Shown here: piece after piece, positions 9,658 through 19,106 of the stretch
Layout of the letters: each line of letters starts with the position of its first letter
How positions within the stretch are numbered: the first letter of the stretch is position 1
Notes under the pieces: model-generated
Told to the model about the DNA's origin: nothing
What the model saw: only the letters and a program-made list of their open reading frames with translations
The model's database searches: none
Source: Affinundibacterium flavidum
Lineage (GTDB): Bacteria; Pseudomonadota; Gammaproteobacteria; Burkholderiales; Burkholderiaceae_D
Direction: 5' to 3'
NCBI RefSeq assembly: GCF_014284175.1
Contig: NZ_JACOGA010000002.1
Coordinates: forward strand, 345,454-409,453
Length of the DNA: 64,000 bases
Program-made: the position numbers and the translations under genes

Positions 9658-12015
9658 ATGCTGCCCTCTATTGAACAACGCCTGGCGCTAGAACTCGCCG
9701 CTAAACCTGCACAAATCGCCGCTGCGGTAACCCTTTTAGACGAAGGTGCAACTGTTCCGTTTATTTCTCGTTATCGCAAAGAAGTTACGGGTGGTTTGGA
9801 TGACACACAATTGCGTTTATTAGAGGAGCGTTTGCGTTATTTACGCGAACTGGAAGACCGTCGCGCGGCGATTATTGCGTCTATTGAAGAACAAAACAAA
9901 ATGACGCCAGAATTGCTGACCGCAATCAGCTTGGCAGAAGATAAAACTCGCTTAGAAGATCTCTATTTACCGTACAAACAAAAACGCCGCACCAAAGCGC
10001 AAATCGCTGTCGAGGCTGGTCTCCAGCCTTTGGCCGATGCCTTATTGGCCGATCCTGATCTGATGCCTGAAACCGTTGCCGAAGCCTATTTAAAACCTGC
10101 ATTCTCCACTGCGAATGGCGAGAACCCCGGCGTTGTCGATGTGAAAGCAGCACTTGACGGTGCACGTCAAATTTTGATGGAACGCTTTGCCGAGGATGCG
10201 ACACTCTTGCAGGCCATTCGTGAATACTTATTGGATCATGGCATCGTCGAAACGGCAGTAGTCGCAGGTAAAGAAGATGCCGGTGCTAAGTTCAGTGATT
10301 ATTTTGCGTACTCAGAAACGCTGGGAACAATCCCATCACATCGTGCATTGGCAATATTCCGTGGTCGACGTGAAGAATTTTTGACCGTGACTTTGCGTCT
10401 GGATACGGAAGAAGAAAAACCAAAATGGGATGCGCCACTCAATCCATGTGAAAGCCGCATCGCCGCGCATTTCGGCGTCAGCAATCGTGGTCGCGCCGCC
10501 GATAAATGGTTAAGTGACACAGTACGTTGGGCCTGGCGCGTGAAAGTCTTCATGCACTTAGAGACTGAATTGATGACAAACTTGCGCGAGACTGCCGAAG
10601 TTGAAGCGATCAATGTGTTTGCACGCAATTTGAAAGCCCTATTACTAGCTGCACCAGCTGGACCACGCGCCACCATGGGGCTCGATCCTGGCTTACGCAC
10701 AGGCGTCAAAGTGGCGATCGTGGATGCGACTGGCAAGGTCGTTGAATACGCAACGATTTACCCGCATCAGCCACGCAATGACTGGGATGGCTCTTTACAT
10801 GTGTTGGCGCAACTAGCCGCCAAACACAATGTCTCGTTGATCTCCATCGGTAACGGCACAGCATCGCGCGAAACCGACAAATTGGCACAAGATTTAATTA
10901 AGTTAAAACCGGAATTAAAACTCACCAAAATCGTTGTTTCTGAAGCTGGTGCGTCTGTCTACTCCGCCTCTGAATTTGCGTCTAAAGAATTACCTGATCT
11001 GGATGTCACGATACGCGGTGCAGTATCGATTGCACGTCGTCTGCAAGATCCGCTGGCTGAGCTGGTAAAAATTGATCCTAAGTCGATTGGCGTTGGTCAA
11101 TATCAACATGATGTCGGTCAATCACAATTAGCACGCTCGCTCGATGCGGTGGTCGAAGATTGCGTGAATGCGGTTGGGGTTGATGTGAATACAGCTTCTG
11201 CGCCATTATTGGCACGCGTGTCCGGTTTATCCAGCAGTGTCGCACAAAGCATCGTCAATTATCGCGATGCCAAGGGTATGTTTACCTCACGTTTAGAATT
11301 ACGTTCTGTACCACGTCTGGGCGACAAAACTTTTGAGCAAGCAGCAGGTTTCTTACGCATCATGGGCGGCGACAATCCACTCGACGCATCCGCTGTCCAT
11401 CCTGAATCTTACCCACTGGTAGAAAAAATTCTGGCAGATATTAAGAAGGATGTAAAAACAATTATTGGCGATAGTAGCGTACTCAAATCCATCAATCCGG
11501 CGAAATATGCCGATGATAAATTCGGTGTACCAACGATCACGGATATTTTAAAAGAGCTGGACAAACCAGGACGCGATCCACGTCCAGAGTTCACTACGGC
11601 GACTTTCAAAGATGGCGTGGAAGAGATCAGAGATTTGCGTCCAGATATGATCTTAGAAGGCGTGATCACCAACGTGGCCGCCTTCGGTGCTTTCGTTGAT
11701 ATCGGTGTACATCAAGACGGCCTCGTACATATTTCTGCATTGTCCAACACCTTTGTGAAAGACCCGCATACGGTTGTCAAAGCTGGTCAGGTAGTCAAGG
11801 TAAAAGTGTTGGAAGTTGATGAAAAACGTAAGCGAATTGCACTCACGATGCGCTTGACCGACTCCGCACCACAAGCTGGCAGCAAGCCAGAACAAAGAGC
11901 GGATAGAGACGACGCGAAACGTTTGAATCAACATCGCAATCAATCTCAACATACGCAGCAAAGCGCACCGGCAAATAATGCCATGGCGTCTGCGTTCGCG
12001 AAACTCAAGCGTTGA
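9658..12015 (+). CDS. tex: RNA-binding transcription accessory protein Tex
   Basis: A protein of about 785 residues with the full Tex architecture. The N-terminal helical Tex domain ([23 protein letters not shown]) is followed by a YqgF/RNase H-like domain near 340-450 ([16 protein letters not shown]), tandem helix-hairpin-helix motifs near 515-600, and a C-terminal S1 RNA-binding domain near 660-730 ([16 protein letters not shown]). The last 40 residues are glutamine- and basic-rich. Tex binds RNA and is linked to transcription and stress tolerance. The ATG at 9658 is preferred over a TTG three codons earlier. It is a single gene with its own terminator. Confidence 0.95.
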   Translation: MLPSIEQRLALELAAKPAQIAAAVTLLDEGATVPFISRYRKEVTGGLDDTQLRLLEERLRYLRELEDRRAAIIASIEEQNKMTPELLTAISLAEDKTRLEDLYLPYKQKRRTKAQIAVEAGLQPLADALLADPDLMPETVAEAYLKPAFSTANGENPGVVDVKAALDGARQILMERFAEDATLLQAIREYLLDHGIVETAVVAGKEDAGAKFSDYFAYSETLGTIPSHRALAIFRGRREEFLTVTLRLDTEEEKPKWDAPLNPCESRIAAHFGVSNRGRAADKWLSDTVRWAWRVKVFMHLETELMTNLRETAEVEAINVFARNLKALLLAAPAGPRATMGLDPGLRTGVKVAIVDATGKVVEYATIYPHQPRNDWDGSLHVLAQLAAKHNVSLISIGNGTASRETDKLAQDLIKLKPELKLTKIVVSEAGASVYSASEFASKELPDLDVTIRGAVSIARRLQDPLAELVKIDPKSIGVGQYQHDVGQSQLARSLDAVVEDCVNAVGVDVNTASAPLLARVSGLSSSVAQSIVNYRDAKGMFTSRLELRSVPRLGDKTFEQAAGFLRIMGGDNPLDASAVHPESYPLVEKILADIKKDVKTIIGDSSVLKSINPAKYADDKFGVPTITDILKELDKPGRDPRPEFTTATFKDGVEEIRDLRPDMILEGVITNVAAFGAFVDIGVHQDGLVHISALSNTFVKDPHTVVKAGQVVKVKVLEVDEKRKRIALTMRLTDSAPQAGSKPEQRADRDDAKRLNQHRNQSQHTQQSAPANNAMASAFAKLKR

Positions 12016-12040
12016 TCTGATCTGGCTAGAAATTGTATTC

Positions 12041-12068
12041 AAGGCGCGAAATCATTCGCGCCTTTTTT
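12041..12068 (+). terminator. Rho-independent terminator of tex
   Basis: A 9-bp perfect stem, AGGCGCGAA pairing with TTCGCGCCT around loop ATCA, is followed by six T residues. It lies 26 bases beyond the tex stop codon. Confidence 0.92.
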
Positions 12069-12113
12069 ATTTTATGCACGACAAAATAACATCAAGCACT
12101 TTCATCAAGAGAC

Positions 12114-12196
12114 CTCTGCACAAGCGTAGCGAGCGGTCGAAGTTTGAGTCGAGAAGCGCAGACTCAAAATTCGGTCACGCAGTAGCTTATGCAGAG
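12114..12196. repeat. short interspersed repeat, copy A (83 bp)
   Basis: Bounded by 12-bp imperfect terminal inverted repeats (CTCTGCACAAGC and GCTTATGCAGAG, one mismatch). The same sequence recurs inverted at 20945-21055, where 27 additional internal bases are present. Copy A looks like an internal-deletion derivative, the missing block being flanked by GCAG repeats. Its right end overlaps the 3' end of the carotenoid oxygenase gene and supplies that gene's TAA stop. It encodes nothing convincing and behaves like a MITE or REP-type element. Confidence 0.85.
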
Positions 12197-13689
12197 CTTG
12201 AATAGAAATTCCCATGAAAACAATGTGGCAACCAATACGGTAAATGGGCAAGTGCAACTGGTCCCGCTGCCAGATTTTGCGCATCAAATACGCTGGCAAA
12301 ACTGGTTTGCCTTTGAATATCGAAACCAACACCAACTAACCAAGCTTCACCTTCTTTGCTAGCAACCGATTTTGGCACGACGACATGCTCTTCCAAGCGA
12401 CAACGATCACCAAAATCAAAACTATCGGTTTTGCCACTTTCACGGTCTAAACGCATCACACCATTTAAAGCATTGTTCTCGGTTTTATTAATCGCAACCG
12501 GATAGTAAATAAATTGATTACGCTGCCCGACCACGCGCGGATCAACTCGCGGAAATTCTAAATTCTCGCTCCGTTCGGTCATGCTAATGCGCTGTCGACT
12601 CAAATCTATGCTTAAGAAAGCTGGTGTGGAAGGTTCAGAACTCACGTCTTCACCACGCATAATCTTAGGCATCCAATTTTGGAAATTACCCATATCAGCA
12701 CTCTTCACAAAATCCAGATGAATCACATTATTTTCTTCCCAGGCATTCCCGAAATGGAACACCATCAAGGCAGGTAATTCTAACAATCGACTCTTACTAA
12801 AATCTGCCTTCTCGACGATCAATACCTTGGTCGATTCTTGCGCTTGCCACTCCATGGCCTCTACCATGCTGACACCGCTTTTGAGTTTGTCGATATTCAA
12901 AGCAATCGGTGAAAACAAGAAAATCAAATGCTTTTGCGAAACCACAAAATCGTGCACCATGGCCGAATTCGGACCATTCATCACATGATGTTTGAGTAAT
13001 TTCCCCTGAGGCGAGAATTGATACAGAATCAGCTTGCCCATCATGGTTCCGAAATTCCACAAGGTACCATCCGCTTCAACTTTCGGATGCGCTGAAAATG
13101 GCATGCCAGCAAGCTCAGGTGCCCATGTCACCACACCTTGTGTTTGTAAGTTTTGTGCATCGAGTCCATGCGCCGAACCACCTTCCCACAACGCTAATAA
13201 ACGACCTCCCATCTGTACCACATTCGTGTTTGCGGCATTCATACTGTCTGCGGAGCGCATGGGAATTTTGGCTTTAATCGCCGTACCAAATGCTGGCACT
13301 AAAAATTCACCTGCCTGCTGTTCGGCGACAAATTTTTTGGTGCGTACAAAGCGCGCCTGATGTGCAACACCCTGATCGGTAAAACGCCATGCATGTACCA
13401 TGCCATCGCCATCAAACCAATGGTGGTAGCGTTGCCCGCCACGTTCAAATAGACCCGGACCATTTCTATAAAAGTTACCACGCAAATCGGATGGTAACTT
13501 CCCCTCTATCCAAGCATGTTCAGACTGAACATCTTGCCCCTGAAAACCGCGCAAACAAGTTAACTTCGAATTGGCATGAAATAGTGGCGCAGGCTTCAGT
13601 GGATTATTGTCAGCCGACACGGCCCAGGCAGGAGCCAATATGGCGCTCGTAGCTACACCCACTGATTGCAAAAAATGGCGACGTTGCAT
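12187..13689 (-). CDS. carotenoid oxygenase family protein, exported
   Basis: A 500-residue Fe(II)-dependent carotenoid/stilbene cleavage dioxygenase homologue. The four metal-binding histidines appear in the expected order: SAHPK (near 198), MVHDF (near 243), VFHFGNAWE (near 309) and CFHGNF (near 492). The N-terminus MQRRHFLQSVGVATSAILAPAWAVSA has the twin-arginine look of a Tat signal, so the enzyme is probably folded in the cytoplasm and exported. The ATG has a GAGGAG site. The gene follows a DUF2141 gene by 23 bases. Its last codons and stop lie inside the adjacent interspersed repeat, so a few native residues may have been replaced. The substrate (carotenoid, retinoid or lignin-derived stilbene) is unknown. 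Confidence 0.9.
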   Translation of the reverse strand: MQRRHFLQSVGVATSAILAPAWAVSADNNPLKPAPLFHANSKLTCLRGFQGQDVQSEHAWIEGKLPSDLRGNFYRNGPGLFERGGQRYHHWFDGDGMVHAWRFTDQGVAHQARFVRTKKFVAEQQAGEFLVPAFGTAIKAKIPMRSADSMNAANTNVVQMGGRLLALWEGGSAHGLDAQNLQTQGVVTWAPELAGMPFSAHPKVEADGTLWNFGTMMGKLILYQFSPQGKLLKHHVMNGPNSAMVHDFVVSQKHLIFLFSPIALNIDKLKSGVSMVEAMEWQAQESTKVLIVEKADFSKSRLLELPALMVFHFGNAWEENNVIHLDFVKSADMGNFQNWMPKIMRGEDVSSEPSTPAFLSIDLSRQRISMTERSENLEFPRVDPRVVGQRNQFIYYPVAINKTENNALNGVMRLDRESGKTDSFDFGDRCRLEEHVVVPKSVASKEGEAWLVGVGFDIQRQTSFASVFDAQNLAAGPVALAHLPYWLPHCFHGNFYSSSA

Positions 13690-13712
13690 AATGCTCTCCT
13701 CAGTCGTGGGAA

Positions 13713-14147
13713 TTAATTCAAACGTATGCGTATACTTTTATTCTGTGCGTCCATTTTGATTTTGGCATCCTCAAAACTTGGTGGCCCAAAATTGCCCACA
13801 GCATCATTACTAAAGCCATACGGCTCGCTAGGAATACCAATCAAATTACGATCCAAGTCGCCATTTCCATTCAGATCTTGGAAAGCGGAAATCGCGTATT
13901 CGCCTTCCGCCAGCCCAGAAAAAGTCAGCACAACTTTATCACCCGTCGCCGCTGTTTTAGTACGCATAGCTGCAGTTCGTAACCATCGTCCTTTTTGATC
14001 AAACAAGGCAAGCAAGATCTCGCCTTTGACTTGTGTAATACCACTAACTTCGACCTGTAGATCTGCTGCAAACGCATTATTATTGGCACTCGCAATCATG
14101 GCTACTGACATCAACGCACTGGCTGTAAACTTGGTAATGAAAGACAT
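13713..14147 (-). CDS. DUF2141 domain-containing secreted protein
   Basis: A 144-residue protein with a signal peptide (cleavage likely after NNNAFA, near residue 28), followed by a beta-rich DUF2141 domain (LQVEVSGITQVKGEILLALFD, then YAISAFQDLNGNGDLDRNLIGIPSEPYGFSN). The DLNGNGDLDRN segment resembles a calcium-binding loop. A perfect AGGAGG ribosome site precedes the ATG. It is the first gene of a two-gene unit with the carotenoid oxygenase, so both products are expected in the cell envelope. DUF2141 has no established biochemical function. Confidence 0.87.
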   Translation of the reverse strand: MSFITKFTASALMSVAMIASANNNAFAADLQVEVSGITQVKGEILLALFDQKGRWLRTAAMRTKTAATGDKVVLTFSGLAEGEYAISAFQDLNGNGDLDRNLIGIPSEPYGFSNDAVGNFGPPSFEDAKIKMDAQNKSIRIRLN

Positions 14148-14409
14148 AAAAACCTCCTGATAATCAAAGAAGTTCGTATCTTAATTAGCGAGCCTAAGTG
14201 AAGGGAAAATTTGCGATTAAGCTTGCCGTTGGGGGTGCCAACGGTCATGGGTTGTCGCTAATGGTCGCTATTGGTCGCAAATGTTCGTGAAATTGTTCAA
14301 GATGCTGTCATTTAGACACGTCCATCCTGTCTAGTTCATTTGCCGTGGGAGAGCTTTTTGCTTTTCCTTTATAATGGCAGCCATCGTTTTAACTATTGAA
14401 AGAAACATC

Positions 14410-14721
14410 ATGAGCGACGTACAAGTCTGGATTAAAGAAACCGTGACGACTAACCCAGTAGTGCTTTTCATGAAAGGCACATCGCAATTTCCACAATGCG
14501 GTTTTTCTGGTCGTGCAATTCAATTATTAAAAGCCAGTGGTGCTGAGAACATAGTCACAATTAATGTCTTGGAAGATCCTGTCGTGCGCCAAGGCATCAA
14601 AGACTATTCCAACTGGCCAACGATTCCACAACTGTATGTGAATGGTGAATTCATCGGTGGTTCTGACATCATGAATGAAATGTTTGAAAGCGGCGAATTA
14701 CAGGCCTTGATCAAGGGCTAA
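14410..14721 (+). CDS. grxD: monothiol glutaredoxin, Grx4 type
   Basis: A 103-residue monothiol glutaredoxin with the CGFS active site at Cys30, followed by the glutathione-binding [19 protein letters not shown] segment. This class carries a bridging [2Fe-2S] cluster with glutathione and works in Fe-S cluster transfer with BolA partners; a BolA-family gene is also in this window (40.6 kb). The ATG at 14410 gives the usual family length; an upstream in-frame ATG would add 12 atypical residues. ubiX follows after 25 bases. Confidence 0.95.
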   Translation: MSDVQVWIKETVTTNPVVLFMKGTSQFPQCGFSGRAIQLLKASGAENIVTINVLEDPVVRQGIKDYSNWPTIPQLYVNGEFIGGSDIMNEMFESGELQALIKG

Positions 14722-14746
14722 TCGCCTCTACAGACCAATCACAACC

Positions 14747-15367
14747 ATGACTACGCCAACAGCGCCAGCTACTGCCCCCACGGCGGCACCAACGGCGACA
14801 AAACGCATTATCGTTGCCATCACTGGCGCGACTGGTGCGATTTATGGCGTACGTCTGTTACAGCATTTACAGTCTTTACCTGGCATACAAACGCATCTCT
14901 TAATTTCAGATGCAGGCGTATTAAATATTCATCAAGAGCTTGATCTCAAGCGCAAAGATATAGAAGCTTTGGCCGATGTCGTGCACGCGGTGCGTGATGT
15001 CGGTGCCAGTATCGCCAGTGGCTCGTTTCAATCTGATGGAATGATCATTGCGCCATGCTCCATGAAAACACTGGCAGCAATCGCACATGGCTTCGCCGAT
15101 AACTTAATCACCCGTGCTGCCGATGTTGTCCTCAAAGAACGCCGTCGTCTAGTCCTGCTGGTCAGAGAGACGCCGTTCAATCTTGCTCATCTGCGCAATA
15201 TGACTGCAGTCACTGAAATGGGCGGAATAGTTTTCCCGCCACTTCCCAATTTCTATCACCACCCCGCCTCTATAGAAGAGATGGTCGACCATAGCCTGGC
15301 ACGAGTGCTGGATTTATTTCAAATTGAACATCAACTAGCGCCACGCTGGCAGGGTCTAAATCAGTAA
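14747..15367 (+). CDS. ubiX: flavin prenyltransferase UbiX
   Basis: A 206-residue UbiX, which attaches a dimethylallyl group to FMN to make the prenyl-FMN cofactor of UbiD decarboxylases in ubiquinone synthesis. The Rossmann start is IIVAITGATGAIYGVRLL, followed by the phosphate-binding region GSFQSDGMIIAPCSMKTLAAIAHG and VLKERRRLVLLVRETPF. The first 18 residues are an odd threonine/alanine/proline stretch not typical of UbiX. There is no clear ribosome site before the ATG, but no later start keeps the first strand. No ubiD is in the window. Confidence 0.94.
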   Translation: MTTPTAPATAPTAAPTATKRIIVAITGATGAIYGVRLLQHLQSLPGIQTHLLISDAGVLNIHQELDLKRKDIEALADVVHAVRDVGASIASGSFQSDGMIIAPCSMKTLAAIAHGFADNLITRAADVVLKERRRLVLLVRETPFNLAHLRNMTAVTEMGGIVFPPLPNFYHHPASIEEMVDHSLARVLDLFQIEHQLAPRWQGLNQ

Positions 15368-15703
15368 ATGCCCAGTAAGTGCATAAGTAAATACACAGTA
15401 AACACTTTAGTAAGTGCAGTGGTAGCGAATACAAAATGCTTCCACATAAAAACATTCGAAAAATCTGAATAGTAAATTGCCATTCAATTGTTATTCAATG
15501 GTCTTTATAGCAATCACTAGAATGTGTGGAAATTGCATTTTTCATGGTATTTCTATAACCATACAAGCACTTTCACAAACATCTTTGTTGCCGCCAAGTC
15601 GAATTCACAGCGTTTTCCCCACAGGCTCCAGTTCCCGATAGATTTCATCAAGTTTGTGTGCGAAGATATCTATAAATGCTCTCTTTTTACTGAGGCACTG
15701 ACG
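15368..15703. other. intergenic region upstream of the redox pair
   Basis: A 336-base AT-rich gap. An in-frame GTG at 15524 could extend the next protein by 60 residues, but that extension lacks a ribosome site and looks non-native. The promoter of the redox pair should lie here; I cannot assign it confidently. Confidence 0.45.
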
Positions 15704-18700
15704 ATGTTCGCAAAGACAGCCGAGAAACGGATGCGTATCGTGCGTGGCGTATTGGCGCTGGGCTGGTTGGTGCTGATCGCCTCCCTGCTCTGGGATCCTT
15801 ACAGCATAGAATTAACCCGTCCAGATAATCTAGGCAGTCCTTTCCATATACGTCAGACTGCAATCACGGTGCAAGGCCAGTTCCTACAGCAAACGCCGTA
15901 TGCGATGGGCAATCGCATTTTCTGGACCATGCTCATTCCTTTGCTACCTTTGTTTCTCATGCTGGCCGGACATGAAGCCTGGCGTCGCATCTGCCCACTT
16001 TCTTTTTTATCGCAAATTCCCCGCTATTTGGGCATACAAAGAAAAAAATCCGTATTGATACGACGTAGCGGCCAAATTGAACGTCAACTTGCATTGGTCA
16101 ATAAAGATGGCTGGGTAAAAAAACATGTTTGGGCGCTGCAATTTGGCTTATTGTTTCTGGCACTTAATGCGCGCATCTTGCTAGTGAATGCAGATCGTAC
16201 AGCGCTGGCAATCATGCTACTCGCCATTATCCTAGCGGCTATCAGCGTGGGTTATCTTTGGGGCGGTAAGACTTGGTGCAATTATGTTTGCCCTGTTGGG
16301 ATCGTACAAAAAATTTATACAGAACCACGTGGCCTTCTAGAGAGTCGACCACACGTGGAAAGACAGGCGATTACACAATCCATGTGCCGAACCAGTACCG
16401 ATCAGGGCGAACGTAGTATTTGTGTAGGTTGCACCAGTCACTGTCCCGATATTGATCTGGAGCGATCCTATTGGGAAAACATACACGATCCTTTGATACG
16501 CCATGTCTATTACTGTTTTTTCGGACTGGTCATTGGCTTCTACGCCTATTTTTATATCTATTCGGGCAATTGGGATTACTACTTTAGTGGAGCTTGGACG
16601 CACGAAGATAATCTACTAGGACAACTACTCTCCCCTGGTCTCTATATTGTTGATCATAGTATAGCCATCCCCAAAATTCTGGCGGTGCCATTAGTGCTGT
16701 CGATCTTTGTGATCCTCGGCCTTTGCACGGGGAAATTCCTCGAATACCTGTACCGACAATTCTTACACCTACGCAAATCAGCATTGACTGAGCCAGAAAT
16801 TATCAATCGCTGTCTCAGCTTTTCCGCCTTCGTTACCATCAACGTGTTTTATATATTCGGCGGACGTTCCAATATTAATCTCTTACCTGCGCCGGCAATA
16901 CGTTGCCTGGATTTCTTTATCATTTGCGTTACCGTACTCTGGTTTTTACGTGCTATACAAAGAAGCCCAACGCATTATAGACGCGAAAGTCTGGCGAGTA
17001 GTTTGCTCAATCAATTGCGTCAATTAAAAATCGATATCGCCCGTTATGTCGAGACACCTAATATTGAACAATTAAGCCCAGATGAAATTTATGTCCTTGC
17101 AAAGACATTGCCGGAATTCTCCAACGAACAGCGCTTGCTGGCTTACCGCAATATTTTGTTCGATGCGATCAAAACAGGGCGTACAGATGGAATGGACAGT
17201 TTTGAACGCATGCGCGAATTGCGCTTAGAGCTAGGGGTGGGTGACGATGAACATCACCGCTTGCTGGAAGAACTAGGAATTGATCGACAAAGCGCGACTT
17301 ACAACGCGCAAAAATTCCCCAGCTATGAGCAATGGCTACGACACGATAACTTCAAACTGGCCATAGAGACACTCATCATCCATGAGATGGAAAAAGGTAT
17401 TCCTTTGACGGACATCCTTGCCCAGGAAGACCTTGCCCTCAATATCAAAAATGCCAGCGAGATATATCAGATCAGCACAGACGAACAAGCGCACATATTG
17501 GCAGAAATCAGCGGTCAAAGTGGCATCATTTTTGAACGTGCAAGTCATCAACTCGACAAATTAGCCGAGCATTGCAGCAATCGCTTCACTCTCGATGCAC
17601 ACGCCCGTGGCAATCCACAATGGCAAGACATTCAACGCGTGTTAGATACCGTATTATTACGCAGAGCCAATATCATCAGCTTGCGTCTATGCTCTATTCT
17701 GCGCACCTTGGGCGATACGCAAGAATCGCACTGGTTAGCGAGCAGCATGGAAAATCTGATGGGTGAACAGCTGGAAAAAAACCTGAACTGCAAGATCAAT
17801 AGCGAATCTCATTTAACGTATGCAGAAGCACTACATCCTCATATTGTGCACATTTTATGTGGCGAAATCGTACAAGCATCAGGGAACCAGTCCACACGAA
17901 ATTCACTGCCGCCCCCGATTAAATTCCATACGCTATTAGATAAGGCACCCACCGTCGAGCAAGTACTATTTCACCTGCTCGTGGATGATGACGCACTGGT
18001 TGTTGCCGTTGCGCTCAACGGACTTTCTTATCTCAATTTAACACAAGCGCGCCAACAAGCCCATGCGCTGCAAACTAAGGTGCAGACGGAGAAAAATTCT
18101 ATATTGGTAGAAGTATGTGAGACGATTTTGGGTACCTCTCGCTCGTCTCCGACCAGTCAACAAAATAAGCAACAAAATAGCCAACAAAATGCTGGTCTAC
18201 GACTCAGTTTAAATGATCAAACATATCGTGAATTTTACAAAGAGTATGTGAGCATAGGTCGCGCCAACAATAATGATTTTGTGATTCACCATCCGGCCAT
18301 CTGCCCGCATCATGTTTGTCTCTACAAAGAAGCCGGTCAAGTCTGGCTCAAGCGCCTGGATCCTTTTGCATGGATTTCCATCAATGGCAATTTGTTGAGC
18401 AACGAAGCTCAAGTTATCAGCAATGGTAGCGCTCTAGGATTTGTCACTCAAGGTCAAAGCGGGCCGGTCATTTTTCTGGAATGGCGAGACAATAAGACAG
18501 ATTATGAACTAGAACAATTCGATACGATTAGCAAACTTCTGTGGTTATCTGCCGCAGGAATTTTTCAGAGTCTGGATCTGCATACCATAGCGCAATTGGC
18601 GCAAGCTGCAGAAGTGCGACTATATCGGCAATCTAGCTATTTATGCCGTGCGGGTGAAGTATCACGAGATGCCTATTTGCTGCAATCAGGTACTGCACAA

Positions 18701-18952
18701 GCGTTGCTAGAGGGAGAGAATGAGAATAACAATGGGGATAAACACAGCATACTCAATCAAATTGACACGGGATCTATTGTCGGTGAGCTAGGTGTAATCA
18801 CATCGCGCCCACGCTCGGTTTCTGTCCGCATTAGCTCTGCCCATGCACGCATCGTGACCATTAATGGTGAGCGACTGCATAGTCTGATGCGTCAAGATCC
18901 ACTCATTTCATTGGGCATATTAAAAATCGTTGCCAACTATGTTCAACATTAA
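15704..18952 (+). CDS. polyferredoxin-like membrane protein fused to FHA and cNMP-binding domains
   Basis: About 1082 residues from the ATG at 15704 (GAGG site upstream). The N-terminal 420 residues hold roughly eight membrane helices and NapH/NosR-like iron-sulfur motifs: WCNYVCPVG near 188-196 and CVGCTSHCPDIDLE near 238-251. Residues about 430-830 are a soluble helical region of unknown type. A FHA domain follows near 838-920 (SIGRANNNDFVIHHP), then a cyclic-nucleotide-binding domain near 950-1075 (GSIVGELGVITSRPRSVSVR). The fusion suggests a membrane electron-transfer protein gated by phosphopeptide and nucleotide signals. That role is inference; I know no characterised protein with this layout. 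The reductase gene follows after 154 bases. Confidence 0.85.
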   Translation: MFAKTAEKRMRIVRGVLALGWLVLIASLLWDPYSIELTRPDNLGSPFHIRQTAITVQGQFLQQTPYAMGNRIFWTMLIPLLPLFLMLAGHEAWRRICPLSFLSQIPRYLGIQRKKSVLIRRSGQIERQLALVNKDGWVKKHVWALQFGLLFLALNARILLVNADRTALAIMLLAIILAAISVGYLWGGKTWCNYVCPVGIVQKIYTEPRGLLESRPHVERQAITQSMCRTSTDQGERSICVGCTSHCPDIDLERSYWENIHDPLIRHVYYCFFGLVIGFYAYFYIYSGNWDYYFSGAWTHEDNLLGQLLSPGLYIVDHSIAIPKILAVPLVLSIFVILGLCTGKFLEYLYRQFLHLRKSALTEPEIINRCLSFSAFVTINVFYIFGGRSNINLLPAPAIRCLDFFIICVTVLWFLRAIQRSPTHYRRESLASSLLNQLRQLKIDIARYVETPNIEQLSPDEIYVLAKTLPEFSNEQRLLAYRNILFDAIKTGRTDGMDSFERMRELRLELGVGDDEHHRLLEELGIDRQSATYNAQKFPSYEQWLRHDNFKLAIETLIIHEMEKGIPLTDILAQEDLALNIKNASEIYQISTDEQAHILAEISGQSGIIFERASHQLDKLAEHCSNRFTLDAHARGNPQWQDIQRVLDTVLLRRANIISLRLCSILRTLGDTQESHWLASSMENLMGEQLEKNLNCKINSESHLTYAEALHPHIVHILCGEIVQASGNQSTRNSLPPPIKFHTLLDKAPTVEQVLFHLLVDDDALVVAVALNGLSYLNLTQARQQAHALQTKVQTEKNSILVEVCETILGTSRSSPTSQQNKQQNSQQNAGLRLSLNDQTYREFYKEYVSIGRANNNDFVIHHPAICPHHVCLYKEAGQVWLKRLDPFAWISINGNLLSNEAQVISNGSALGFVTQGQSGPVIFLEWRDNKTDYELEQFDTISKLLWLSAAGIFQSLDLHTIAQLAQAAEVRLYRQSSYLCRAGEVSRDAYLLQSGTAQALLEGENENNNGDKHSILNQIDTGSIVGELGVITSRPRSVSVRISSAHARIVTINGERLHSLMRQDPLISLGILKIVANYVQH

Positions 18953-19106
18953 TGTCAGCATATTTTCAACTTCAGTATTGAAGAATTATCTCTAATAAAT
19001 AGTGGATTTACACAACACAGGAACGGCCTAGCTAGATTAATCCACCGTACTGAAAACCTATACAAACTACTATTTTTTAAATCAAAAAGATGGTGAAAGG
19101 ATAGTG

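Noticed and set aside
12105..12335. Frame reading through the short repeat (also seen at 20946-21155)
   Set aside because: It is the translated interspersed repeat; both copies give similar peptides only because the DNA is repeated.
15524..15703. GTG extension of the FHA/cNMP membrane protein
   Set aside because: No ribosome site and the 60 residues do not look like part of the protein; the ATG at 15704 has a GAGG site and starts just before the first membrane helix.
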